This document shows positions 1-7,583 of a stretch of DNA of 7,964 bases, piece by piece. Every line of letters starts with the position of its first letter. The stretch's first letter is position 1. The notes beneath the pieces were generated by a model. It was not told the DNA's origin, did no database searches, and worked only from the letters and a program-made list of their open reading frames with translations. The position numbers and the translations under genes are program-made. This DNA is from Bacillota bacterium (GTDB lineage Bacteria; Bacillota; Clostridia; Peptostreptococcales; Anaerovoracaceae), in NCBI GenBank assembly GCA_016302925.1, contig JAEDMR010000089.1, forward strand, positions 1-7,964. Reading direction: 5' to 3'.

Positions 1-2506
1 TGGCTTCTTCCAGGCGGTGGAGGCTCATCATGGCACGATTCCGCGCGATGCCCACCTGCAGCTGAACGGAAACGGAATCGGTAATATCGGAAACGATGAC
101 AGTGACCCGCTTTTCCCCCGTAGCCGGATCCACTCCCGGCAGACCGGTGCAGTAGACATATCGTCCCGTGCCATCCTTTCGGCGGATCCGGTGCTCCAGA
201 TAAGCGATTCCCTGCGATTCCACCTGTTCCGCAACCATATCCCAGTACAGCTGCCGGTCATCCTTAAAGATCATATCGTTCTGGGTCAGACCCAGGTTGG
301 CAACGTCATAAGCGGTATATCCGGTCAGTTCTTCGAAATTATTGTCTGTTTCCAGAATGCGTTCGTCCGGCCCCAGGATATATCTGGAGCAATACACAGC
401 ATTGACCAGACCGATTTTTCCCGGCAGAAGCTCTGTTTCCTCCACCGGAATCGTCTGATCCGATGGTTTCGCTTCTTCTCTGCCGGTAATCATCCGAACG
501 AAAACTTCCGCAATATATGGGTCAAACTGTGTTCCGGCGCATCGAATCAGTTCCCGGCAGGCTTCATCCTTTCCCATTCCTTTTCGGTAGGAACGGTCGG
601 ATATCATGGCATCATACGCATCCACTACAGCGATGATACGGGATAAAATAGGAATCGAATCTCCCTTCAGTCCGTCCGGATAACCGCCGCCGTCCCAGCG
701 CTCGTGGTGATAGCGGATCGGTTCGGCTACGATGTTCAGTTCCGGTGTGGCCCTGGCAATCCGGTAGCCTTTTTCCACATGGGTGCACATAATCTCATAT
801 TCCGCCTTTGTCAGTTTCCCTGAACTGTTAAGGATCTCCTGCGGGATACCCACTTTGCCGATATCATGGAACAGGCAGAGCAGCGACAGCTGATCCCGCT
901 CATGGTCCGAAAGTCCCAGCAGATAGGCCAGACGTTCCCCCATCTCCCGTGTGCGCCGCACATGGAATTCCGTTTCCGGATCACATTCCAGCAGGAGCTG
1001 ATGGAGCGAATCGATGACAGAAGAACTGTCAGAATCACTGTCCAGCAGCTTTCGGGTCCGCATGACAGAAACGGCTTCCTGTACAGCGGAAATGATATTT
1101 TCCCCTTCGGCGGAAGAGACGGCACCGTCCATTGTAATGCGGAACGGGAAGCTTTCCGCTTCTTCCAGCTCCCGGTTGACCGCCTCCAGTCTTTCCTTGA
1201 TCTCCCCATTGGACAGCCCCCGGCAAAGCGCACACAGCACCGCATCCTGAAGCCGTATGAATACCGTATTTTGCGGAAAATGATGTTTCATTAACTGCGC
1301 CTGAAGGCGAAGCGCACTGTCGCCGCCCTCATGACCCATGGTATTGTTCAGCAGCGTAAGACGGTTCAGGTCACACACTGCGATCCCGATCACGCCGTTC
1401 CCCGCCGGAAGAAGTTTCCGGCTGTGAAGGTTAAAATACCGTCTGCTCTGAAAGCCGGTAACCGGATCGACACCCAGCGTGTTATTGGTGAAAATAAAGA
1501 AGCGTCCTACCGTCTCCTGCTTCCGATCCCGCAGCAGCTGGAAATCACAGATATAGGATTCCTTTTTCCCCGCCGAATCGTTCCAGTAAAACCGCCGGTC
1601 ATGATCCAGATTAGAAAGGATTTCTTCTACACCCCACAGGCAGACGAATTCCTTCACCGTCAGAGACTGGTCTGACACCTGATGATCCTGCAGCAGCGCT
1701 CTGGCATTCTCATTGGCGAAAATCAGCCGGTCGTCCCAGTCAAACAGAAACAGCGGCTGACTCAGATGCTCCAGAATCGTCTGTCTGGCCTGGCTCAGCA
1801 GCCCCGTGTCCTTCGCTTTAAATGCATTCCAGAATATGGAGTATCCCATCACGCTGTAAAAGAAAATCGAATAGTCGATATGATTTCGGGTCACCTGCAG
1901 CAGATACGCGGCATTTACCGCAACCACCACCAGTGCACTGAGAATGAGACGGATATAGTAGTGCCGGTACATACGCGGAACCCGCACCGCCCGCATGACC
2001 ACAGCCAGAAAGCCCGAGGCGAGCATCAGATAACAAAGCAGAAGATGTAAATTGTAAACACCGCCAGGAATGAAGAACCACCGGGCAACCGCAGGTTCCG
2101 GAACAACCGGCTCATAGGTAATGGCGATCCCGGTCAGCGGATTGGTCAGAAGAATGGCAGCATCCACCACAATCCACAAAACAAAAAACCGCCGTACCAG
2201 CCGCCCGATACGTGCGATTTTGAAATCCGTATTTTCATCCACTCCAGACAGAGCGAAGCAAAAGCACATAAGGAAATAGAGCATTCCGTCGATACTGGCG
2301 AAATACACACTGTTGCTCACAGACATGGTGCTTTCGTCCGTCGTGAGAATGCTGATCATATAGGACAGGCTCACCAGAGCCGCCCACCACAGGGCATAGC
2401 CCAACATACGCCCCTCCCGGTTCTTATATACCAGACACCGGGTGGAAACAAAAAGATTCGCCGCCGCAAAGGCGGTAAACATCACAATATAAATCAGCTG
2501 CGTCAT
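1..2506 (-). CDS. Membrane 7TM-PAS-GGDEF(degenerate)-HD-GYP-PAS signalling protein, probable c-di-GMP phosphodiesterase (partial, 3' end off window)
   Basis: Seen: an open frame of 835 codons from ATG at 2506 to the left edge, with no stop. Residues 1-228 hold about seven hydrophobic segments (near 3-23, 34-54, 68-88, 105-123, 150-172, 184-204, 211-228), like the 7TM sensor module of Firmicutes kinases. A PAS-like domain follows (about 245-345), then a GGDEF-like domain (about 346-505) opening with GVDPVTGF and keeping GHEGGDSALR, but with RLQDAV where GGDEF should be, so cyclase activity is unlikely. An HD-GYP domain (about 520-690) keeps FHDIGKVGIP (H547, D548), HHERWDGGGYPDG and DAYDAMISDRSYR, so metal ligands and GYP motif look intact. 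A second PAS-like domain (about 710-830, NNFEELTGYTAYDV) runs to the edge. Family knowledge: HD-GYP domains hydrolyse c-di-GMP, so the inferred role is membrane-sensed c-di-GMP degradation. AGAGGA lies 8 nt before the ATG. It has its own promoter, 131 bp after the PAP2 gene. The ligand is unknown, and another output domain may follow beyond the window. Confidence 0.9.
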   Translation of the reverse strand, partial: MTQLIYIVMFTAFAAANLFVSTRCLVYKNREGRMLGYALWWAALVSLSYMISILTTDESTMSVSNSVYFASIDGMLYFLMCFCFALSGVDENTDFKIARIGRLVRRFFVLWIVVDAAILLTNPLTGIAITYEPVVPEPAVARWFFIPGGVYNLHLLLCYLMLASGFLAVVMRAVRVPRMYRHYYIRLILSALVVVAVNAAYLLQVTRNHIDYSIFFYSVMGYSIFWNAFKAKDTGLLSQARQTILEHLSQPLFLFDWDDRLIFANENARALLQDHQVSDQSLTVKEFVCLWGVEEILSNLDHDRRFYWNDSAGKKESYICDFQLLRDRKQETVGRFFIFTNNTLGVDPVTGFQSRRYFNLHSRKLLPAGNGVIGIAVCDLNRLTLLNNTMGHEGGDSALRLQAQLMKHHFPQNTVFIRLQDAVLCALCRGLSNGEIKERLEAVNRELEEAESFPFRITMDGAVSSAEGENIISAVQEAVSVMRTRKLLDSDSDSSSVIDSLHQLLLECDPETEFHVRRTREMGERLAYLLGLSDHERDQLSLLCLFHDIGKVGIPQEILNSSGKLTKAEYEIMCTHVEKGYRIARATPELNIVAEPIRYHHERWDGGGYPDGLKGDSIPILSRIIAVVDAYDAMISDRSYRKGMGKDEACRELIRCAGTQFDPYIAEVFVRMITGREEAKPSDQTIPVEETELLPGKIGLVNAVYCSRYILGPDERILETDNNFEELTGYTAYDVANLGLTQNDMIFKDDRQLYWDMVAEQVESQGIAYLEHRIRRKDGTGRYVYCTGLPGVDPATGEKRVTVIVSDITDSVSVQLQVGIARNRAMMSLHRLEEA

Positions 2507-2539
2507 GGGGATATTCCTCTTTTTTTACACTTCACCAGA

Positions 2540-2562
2540 ACCTGCATGCCATACATGCAGGT
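2540..2562. promoter_or_regulatory. Leader hairpin or operator, 9-bp perfect inverted repeat
   Basis: ACCTGCATG and CATGCAGGT form a perfect 9-bp inverted repeat around a 5-nt loop (CCATA). It lies between the predicted promoter and the start codon of the sensor gene, ending 33 nt before the ATG. It has no adjacent T-run on either strand, so it is not a normal intrinsic terminator. It could be a protein operator or a 5' leader hairpin affecting mRNA stability or translation. The symmetry is seen directly; the function is inferred. Confidence 0.5.
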
Positions 2563-2579
2563 ACCACTTTCATAATCTG

Positions 2580-2608
2580 ATTATAACATTGGAATTTCCC
2601 TTTTTCTA
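2580..2608 (-). promoter_or_regulatory. Predicted sigma-A promoter for the 7TM/HD-GYP gene
   Basis: On the minus strand a perfect extended -10, TGTTATAAT (2588-2580), is preceded at a 17-bp spacing by TAGAAA (2608-2603), a 4-of-6 match to TTGACA. Transcription would start near 2573, giving a leader of about 65 nt containing the 2540-2562 hairpin. The -10 overlaps a palindrome, ATAATC-T-GATTAT (2572-2584), a plausible repressor or activator site. This suggests the sensor gene is transcribed separately from the upstream operon, although no terminator is visible between them. Confidence 0.6.
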
Positions 2609-2637
2609 CAGCTTTCGCAAAGATTCTCGCAGATTTT

Positions 2638-3324
2638 TCATTTTTTTTGCCATCTGCGCCATCTGAGATGGCGGCTGAGCCAATAGCACCCCATCGCAAT
2701 CAAAACCCCTCCGGCCACATCAACGATACAGTGCTGCCTCGTAAACAGCGTAGAAGCAAAAATCAGCAGCGCAAACACCAGGGTAAAGTTCCGGTACCAT
2801 GCCGGAATCCCGGCGCACTTTCTGACGCCCAGCCAGCTCATCATGCTGGCCAGACAGTGGATCGACGGAAACAGATTCAGCGGCGGATCCAGGGCATAAA
2901 TCAAACCCATGAGCCCGTCCCAGAAACCATCCCCCAGGATTTCCGGCCGCACATTGGTCGTAGGATATGCCAGAAAAACAGCGCCGCAGATCAGACGGGA
3001 CAGCATATCCGCAAATACGAACCGGAACCAGTCCTCCCGGCTGCTCTCCCGCGCCGTCAGCCCATAGCTGACCACCCAGAACGGATAGCTCAGCACATAG
3101 ACAGAGACCCACACGGGCCGGAACGGCATTATCCGATCCAGTGCCGTGGTGATGTCATGCACCTGCAGTCCCAGGCCCAGGATGATCTGCTGCGTACCCC
3201 AGTAAATCAGACAGTTCCACAGGAAACACCCGATCAGCGGGAAAAACGCATACGCAGGGATCCAGCGCGAAAGATGCGCCTCATACCAGTTTTCCCAATT
3301 TTTTCTCATTTCCGTCCCCGTCAT
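2638..3324 (-). CDS. PAP2-family membrane phosphatase / phosphotransferase-like protein
   Basis: A 228-residue, strongly hydrophobic integral membrane protein with several transmembrane segments. Numbered from the ATG at 3324, it carries the PAP2 superfamily motifs: PTTNVRP (about 121-127, the arginine-proline motif), PSIHC (154-158, catalytic-type H156) and TRQHCIVD (195-202: R196, H198 and D202). The arrangement resembles the inositolphosphotransferase-like branch (AUR1-like PAP2_3) more than classical acid phosphatases. Family members remove or transfer phosphate on lipid substrates such as phosphatidic acid or undecaprenyl pyrophosphate; the substrate here cannot be told. The start overlaps the ABC-F stop as ATGA (3321-3324), implying translational coupling. 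An in-frame ATG at 3309 is an alternative start with GGGGA upstream. The upstream TTG at 3354 lies inside the ABC-F gene and is unlikely. The gene ends in an A8 run then TGA, and a -1 slip would add 11 residues. The C-terminal tail is very basic (RWRRWQKK). Confidence 0.85.
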   Translation of the reverse strand: MTGTEMRKNWENWYEAHLSRWIPAYAFFPLIGCFLWNCLIYWGTQQIILGLGLQVHDITTALDRIMPFRPVWVSVYVLSYPFWVVSYGLTARESSREDWFRFVFADMLSRLICGAVFLAYPTTNVRPEILGDGFWDGLMGLIYALDPPLNLFPSIHCLASMMSWLGVRKCAGIPAWYRNFTLVFALLIFASTLFTRQHCIVDVAGGVLIAMGCYWLSRHLRWRRWQKK

Positions 3325-5138
3325 TCCTCGCTGAGTACTTCCAGTTCTGCGCAAAATCTGTCCACCGCTTCCAGATCGTTCTTCTGAAACGCCTCCGTGA
3401 TGCCGGCTTCCAGTTCCTGCTTTTTCTTATCTTTTTCCAGATATTTCTGATCAAAATACTTCTCGTAGACCATCTTTCGGAAGTTTCTGGTGCGCATTCT
3501 CCGCACGGTGTTATCTTCTGCCAGAAGCACGAAATCCGCACAGTTTGCCACCAGATAGAAGTCGTGGCTGACCATGAGCACGGTGCCTTTATATTCCGCA
3601 ACCGCCTTTTCCAGTGCTGTCTGGGCATAGAGGTCCAGATGACTGGTAGGCTCATCCAGAATCAGAAACTCCGCTCCAGAAATGGCAACCAGTGCAATCT
3701 GCAGCAGATTCTGCTCACCCCCCGAAAGCTCACACACCCTCTGCTCCAGCACCTCTGCCGGGAGAGTATATTTTGTTAAGAGATTCTCCATGGAAGTCCG
3801 GCTGTCAAGCCCTGCATCCAGAAGCACCTGCTGCACCGTCCGCTGCCCGTCCTCCGCCTCAGCCTGCAGCTGGGACAGACACGCATAGCGGGTATTTTCG
3901 TCGATCCGGATGGCAGAGTTCTGGTTTTTAAGAATGTCGCGGATCAAAGTGGTTTTTCCCGTGCCGTTTGCCCCCACCAGGGCTGCCTTTTCTCCTGCCC
4001 GCAGGGTGAAGCTGACGTTCTGAAGAAGATCATGGTCGAAATCCACCTGGTAGTCGGTGACCGTCAGGATTTCCCGCGGCGCCGCGCCGTGCTGCACACC
4101 CGGCTCTGCGCCCGGTTCTGCGCCCGGTTCTGCCGCCGGCTCCACCTCCGGTTTCGGCGCCACCTCCGGCAGCGTAATCTGCGGCTCCCGCACCTCGATG
4201 AACGGCGCTTTGATCTGTCTGGCCAGAAGGCGGTCCAGCTGGGTCTGTTTCGCATTGACAGACTGGCCGATGGTCGGGTTTACCATGAGGGTCGCCCGCT
4301 TCCGCAGCCGTTCCACCATCTGCTCCGTCCGGGCAATTTCCTCCTGCTCTTCGATGTTCTGAATCCGAAGCCGGAGCTTTTCCCGGAGGATCCAGCAGCG
4401 ATACTCCGTATAATTGCCGTCGAACTCCTGCAGATCGGTGTTTTCCAGATGGAGGATCTTATTGAAGCAGTGGTTCAGCAGATACCGGTTGTGGGTGATC
4501 ACCAGCAGGGTGCCTTTGTACCCGTTGATCAGCTGACAAAGACTGCTCAGATTGGCGAAGTCCAGAAACACGTCCGGCTCGTCCAGCACCAGCAGATTGG
4601 GAGCCAGCAGCATTTCCCGCATGATCTGCAGCAGCTTGTATTCGCCGCCGCTGATCTGTGAAAGTCTGGTTTTTTCCAGATGTTCCATCCTGGCTGTGTG
4701 GAGCTGACGGCGGATATTGCTTTCATAATTATCCCCGTCCATGGCCTCGTTTGCATCCAGTAAATTCTGGTACTTCCAGAAAACTGCGTCCATCTGTTCC
4801 GCTTCCAGGTCCGGATCGGCCATCTCCTCACAGACCGCCCCAATCTCGTTCTGAATTTCCAGGAACCGCTGACTGAGATATTCGAACACGGTGCATTCCC
4901 GGGATTTGTCCCGCACGCTGAACTGGCTGGCATAGCCGATTCTGCAGTCTTCGTCCCTGGTGATTTTCCCGTCGTACAGATAGTCCTCCGGGTGGATCAG
5001 CAGGTCGGCCAGGGTGGATTTCCCGGTGCCGTTGCTGCCGATCAGGGCGCAGTGCTGCCCTCTCTCGATGGTGAATGAAATTTCATGATATAAGTCTTTC
5101 GCCGGAAAACCGTAAGAAAGCTTTTCTGCCTGGATCAT
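3321..5138 (-). CDS. ABC-F family ATP-binding protein (ribosome-associated type)
   Basis: 605 residues with two ABC ATPase domains and no transmembrane segment, the ABC-F layout. Domain 1: Walker A GSNGTGKS (34-41), signature SGGEY (163-167), Walker B LLVLDEP with E187, switch H216. Domain 2: Walker A GANGTGKT (389-396), signature SGGEQ (472-476), LILDEPTSHLD with E496, switch H525. The linker has a charged helical part (about 247-312), as in the tRNA-contacting linker of ABC-F proteins, followed by a Pro/Ala/Glu-rich stretch (about 323-354) with three AEPG repeats. Family knowledge: ABC-F proteins bind the ribosomal E site, and some protect against ribosome-targeting antibiotics while others are housekeeping translation factors; the sequence alone does not say which. 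Oddity: domain 1 reads LDEPDVFLD instead of LDEPTNHLD. The ATG at 5138 follows the U32 stop by 16 bp, with AAAGAGGT as ribosome binding site, so it is co-transcribed. The C-terminal tail (about 559-605) is charged and probably helical. Confidence 0.93.
   Translation of the reverse strand: MIQAEKLSYGFPAKDLYHEISFTIERGQHCALIGSNGTGKSTLADLLIHPEDYLYDGKITRDEDCRIGYASQFSVRDKSRECTVFEYLSQRFLEIQNEIGAVCEEMADPDLEAEQMDAVFWKYQNLLDANEAMDGDNYESNIRRQLHTARMEHLEKTRLSQISGGEYKLLQIMREMLLAPNLLVLDEPDVFLDFANLSSLCQLINGYKGTLLVITHNRYLLNHCFNKILHLENTDLQEFDGNYTEYRCWILREKLRLRIQNIEEQEEIARTEQMVERLRKRATLMVNPTIGQSVNAKQTQLDRLLARQIKAPFIEVREPQITLPEVAPKPEVEPAAEPGAEPGAEPGVQHGAAPREILTVTDYQVDFDHDLLQNVSFTLRAGEKAALVGANGTGKTTLIRDILKNQNSAIRIDENTRYACLSQLQAEAEDGQRTVQQVLLDAGLDSRTSMENLLTKYTLPAEVLEQRVCELSGGEQNLLQIALVAISGAEFLILDEPTSHLDLYAQTALEKAVAEYKGTVLMVSHDFYLVANCADFVLLAEDNTVRRMRTRNFRKMVYEKYFDQKYLEKDKKKQELEAGITEAFQKNDLEAVDRFCAELEVLSEE
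4099..4146. repeat. 12-bp tandem repeat inside the ABC-F gene (AEPG coding)
   Basis: Four consecutive 12-bp units on the plus strand: CCCGGCTCTGCG, CCCGGTTCTGCG, CCCGGTTCTGCC, and a more diverged fourth unit. On the coding strand these give the AEPG-type repeats in the interdomain linker. In-frame 12-bp units can expand or contract without breaking the gene, so linker length probably varies among strains. Confidence 0.8.
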
Positions 5139-5154
5139 GTTTCGTGACCTCTTT

Positions 5155-7470
5155 CTATAGAATCTCTCTGTTAAAATGTCCTCGTGTGTCCATATCCTGT
5201 CTGAACAGGGATCTGCCTTCCGTACCCTCCAGCTTCCTCTGTGCAGCCCGCACCACCTTCTCCACTTCCTCTTCCGATTCGATGGTAAAATTCAGGCGAA
5301 ATGCCTCTACGCCCCGTATGGACGGCATTTCATCCAGCAGGTTCAGGATCTTGCCGTTGAGGATGGTGGTGGTGCAGTCGCTGTGGCTCAGGATCGGGAA
5401 AGTGCCGTACTCGTCCCGGATCTCGTAGGATCCGGTCCTGCAGCTGCCGCACTGATCCATCTTTTTCAGCGGACAGTATTTCGTAAACAGCAGCGGCGCC
5501 CGGCCGTATACGATCATCTCCAGGGCCGGCGTGGTTCCGTTTTCTTTTTCGTAGGCATCGATCAGGTCGCCGATCTGCTTCCGGTTGATCTCGTAGGACA
5601 GGGTGACCCGTTCGGCGCCCAGAGCATACAGCTGCCGGCAGGTTTCTGCATTGACCACATTGAACGAATAGTCTGTGACAAACGGATTGGTGTTTCGGTA
5701 ATGGTAAAGCCCGCCATAGCCTCCGATCAGCACCCGTCCTTCTTTTTCCTTATATTCGACCTGGTTTCTTCGGATTATATTTTCAAAATAGACTTCTTTT
5801 ATTCCGCATCTCACGCAGGCGTCGTACTGGGCCCGGGTGGTGACGGTGGCGGTGAGGTACGGTTCCCGGCATGCAGCCCGGGTGCTTCCGTTCGCTGCCG
5901 CTCCTGCCCCGGTCTGTCCCGAGGCTGCCTGGGCGGCTCCGGTTGCCCGGTCGTCCTTCGGAAGCGTCTGCAGCACCCGTCTCGGCTTGCTTTGCAGTCT
6001 GGCGTCGTACAGTCCCTGAACCACCGCCCGCCTTGCCTGGTTCAGCAGTTTCACCGGGATAAAAGCATCGTACTCCTCGAATTGCAGATTTTGCAAAGTG
6101 AAAACGGTATCGTTCAGTCTGGAAAGCTGCTTTTCCACCTGCTCTCTGGTGGTCGGCCGGTTTTCGGCGGTTTGCAGAATTTCTTCGCTTTCGTACAGGA
6201 AGCTGCAGCCCAGCCCCTCCGCGTCGATGACCAGATGGGAATCCGGGTAAGCATACACCTTCAGATCCAGTGGGAACCGCCGGAACTCTCCCTCCAGCCT
6301 GTCGTCCAGCTCCTTATAAAACAGATAATCTTTCGTCTTGTACACCACATCGCCTTTCGACAGCTTTTCCTTGATGCGGATGCAGCAGACGTGATCTGCA
6401 CGGTTGATCAGGTTCCCGTCCCGGTCATACAGCTTCACCACGGATAAATTCACATCCTCATCGTTGTGATCGATCCGGATGATGTCGTTCTGGTTGAGTC
6501 GCTGCTGCCGGTTCAGAGTGATTTCATACATGCCGCGGAAAGCTCCCGTGATCCTGCCGATTTCATAGCCGAAGTTGTTGGGCCGCTGAATATTGGAAAG
6601 ATCCTTCGGATCCTCGTGGAACAGATACCCCTTGGTGAAGGTACGGTTGAAGGTCTTTTTCAGGTTGTCCTTCTCTTCCGCCGATGCCTCGCCGTCCAAA
6701 GCAGCCCGGTATGCCGCCACCACATTGGCCACATAGGCAGGCTCCTTCATGCGTCCCTCGATCTTCAGGGAATCGATGTCCTTCAGCTGGTCAACGCGGT
6801 CGATGGTATTCAGGTCCCTGGTGGACAGCAGATAGCTGATTCCCAGCGATTTTCCCGTGGTCCGATCCAGCAGTTCATACGGTTTCCGGCAGGAGCCCAC
6901 GCATCTTCCCCGGTTCCCGCTCCGGTATCCGATCAGTCCGGACATCAGGCAGTTTCCCGAGTAGGACACGCACAGCGCCCCATGGACGAAGATCTCAATG
7001 GGCACTTTGGCAATGCGCCGGATCTCTTTCACTTTCTCAATGGGCACCTCCCGGGAAAGAACCACCCGCTTCGCCCCCAGCTCCTTCCAGAGCAGCGTAC
7101 CCTCCAGGTCATCGATTCCCATCTGGGTGGAACAGTGGGCTTCCATATCCGGGTACTTCCGGACGATCTCATCGAAAACCGCCATATCCTGCACGATGAC
7201 GCCGTCCACACCCGCTTCGTTCAGCTGCTGCAGCTGAGCGCGCATCTCCTCGATCTCATCTTCAAACACGATGGTATTCATGGTCACATATATCTTCACA
7301 TCCCGCAGGTGCGCATACGCCACCGCCTCCTGCAGACTGTCCATGTCGAAATTGGTCGAATATGCCCGTGCCCCGAATTTCTGCATACCGAAATAAACTG
7401 CATCGCATCCATTTGCAACGGCAGCCTTCAGCGCCTCCATATTTCCGGCCGGAGCCAATAGTTCCGTCAT
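5155..7470 (-). CDS. U32 family protein, two-domain, RlhA-like (probable RNA hydroxylation; annotated as peptidase U32)
   Basis: 771 residues from the ATG at 7470. The N-terminal barrel starts TELLAPAGNMEALKAAV, typical of U32 proteins, and contains the family signature EIFVHGALCVSYSGNCLMS (159-177). Cysteines 167, 174, 190 and 194 fit the iron-sulfur ligands known in this family. A middle region (about 270-490, DUF3656-like) is followed by an Ala/Gly-rich linker (about 505-535), then a C-terminal U32-like repeat with CPLKKMDQCGSC (C666, C674, C677) and C699. Family knowledge: E. coli RlhA and TrhP, once called peptidases, are needed for prephenate-dependent hydroxylation of 23S rRNA or tRNA. 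The long two-domain form is closest to RlhA, so rRNA modification is likelier than proteolysis; this is inference. Start choice: the ATG at 7470 has GAAGGAG 3 nt and GGAGG 13 nt upstream. The ATG at 7515 falls inside the predicted -10 hexamer and lacks a binding site. It is the first gene of the operon; the ABC-F gene follows by 16 bp. Confidence 0.92.
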   Translation of the reverse strand: MTELLAPAGNMEALKAAVANGCDAVYFGMQKFGARAYSTNFDMDSLQEAVAYAHLRDVKIYVTMNTIVFEDEIEEMRAQLQQLNEAGVDGVIVQDMAVFDEIVRKYPDMEAHCSTQMGIDDLEGTLLWKELGAKRVVLSREVPIEKVKEIRRIAKVPIEIFVHGALCVSYSGNCLMSGLIGYRSGNRGRCVGSCRKPYELLDRTTGKSLGISYLLSTRDLNTIDRVDQLKDIDSLKIEGRMKEPAYVANVVAAYRAALDGEASAEEKDNLKKTFNRTFTKGYLFHEDPKDLSNIQRPNNFGYEIGRITGAFRGMYEITLNRQQRLNQNDIIRIDHNDEDVNLSVVKLYDRDGNLINRADHVCCIRIKEKLSKGDVVYKTKDYLFYKELDDRLEGEFRRFPLDLKVYAYPDSHLVIDAEGLGCSFLYESEEILQTAENRPTTREQVEKQLSRLNDTVFTLQNLQFEEYDAFIPVKLLNQARRAVVQGLYDARLQSKPRRVLQTLPKDDRATGAAQAASGQTGAGAAANGSTRAACREPYLTATVTTRAQYDACVRCGIKEVYFENIIRRNQVEYKEKEGRVLIGGYGGLYHYRNTNPFVTDYSFNVVNAETCRQLYALGAERVTLSYEINRKQIGDLIDAYEKENGTTPALEMIVYGRAPLLFTKYCPLKKMDQCGSCRTGSYEIRDEYGTFPILSHSDCTTTILNGKILNLLDEMPSIRGVEAFRLNFTIESEEEVEKVVRAAQRKLEGTEGRSLFRQDMDTRGHFNREIL

Positions 7471-7510
7471 TTTCTCCTTCTGCCCTCCAGTCATTGACAT
7501 TCTTATTTCT

Positions 7511-7519
7511 ATCATACCA
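7511..7519 (-). promoter_or_regulatory. Predicted extended -10 promoter of the U32/ABC-F/PAP2 operon
   Basis: TGGTATGAT on the minus strand (7519-7511) is an extended -10 (TGn plus TATGAT). The -35 position at a 17-bp spacing (TGGCGC) is poor, as often tolerated with an extended -10. Transcription would begin near 7504, giving a leader of about 34 nt. A weaker alternative further upstream is TTGTTG, 17 bp, TATGAC, inside and beside the left arm of the 7584-7777 repeat. Confidence 0.5.
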
Positions 7520-7583
7520 TTTATTCTCCGCCCGCGCCATAAAAAAATGATCCGCGGTTAAAATACAGTCAGATGCCGTCATA

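Noticed and set aside
17..2050. Plus-strand and short minus-strand frames over the left part of the window
   Set aside because: The continuous minus frame from 2506 to the left edge carries HD-GYP, PAS and 7TM features; the others are shadows of it in other frames.
2540..2562. Inverted repeat read as the terminator of the upstream operon
   Set aside because: No T-run follows on either strand, and it lies downstream of a good promoter for the next gene.
3325..3354. TTG at 3354 as start of the PAP2 gene
   Set aside because: It is a rare start buried 30 bp inside the ABC-F gene; the ATGA overlap at 3321-3324 or the ATG at 3309 is more natural.
5176..7461. Long plus-strand open frames (5176-6447 and 6466-7461) opposite the U32 gene
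   Set aside because: Their products are His/Gln/Pro/Leu-rich antisense products without family motifs; the minus frame there is an unmistakable U32 protein.
7471..7515. Upstream ATG at 7515 as start of the U32 gene
   Set aside because: It lies in the predicted -10 hexamer, has no ribosome binding site, and adds 15 residues before the conserved TELLAPAGN start.
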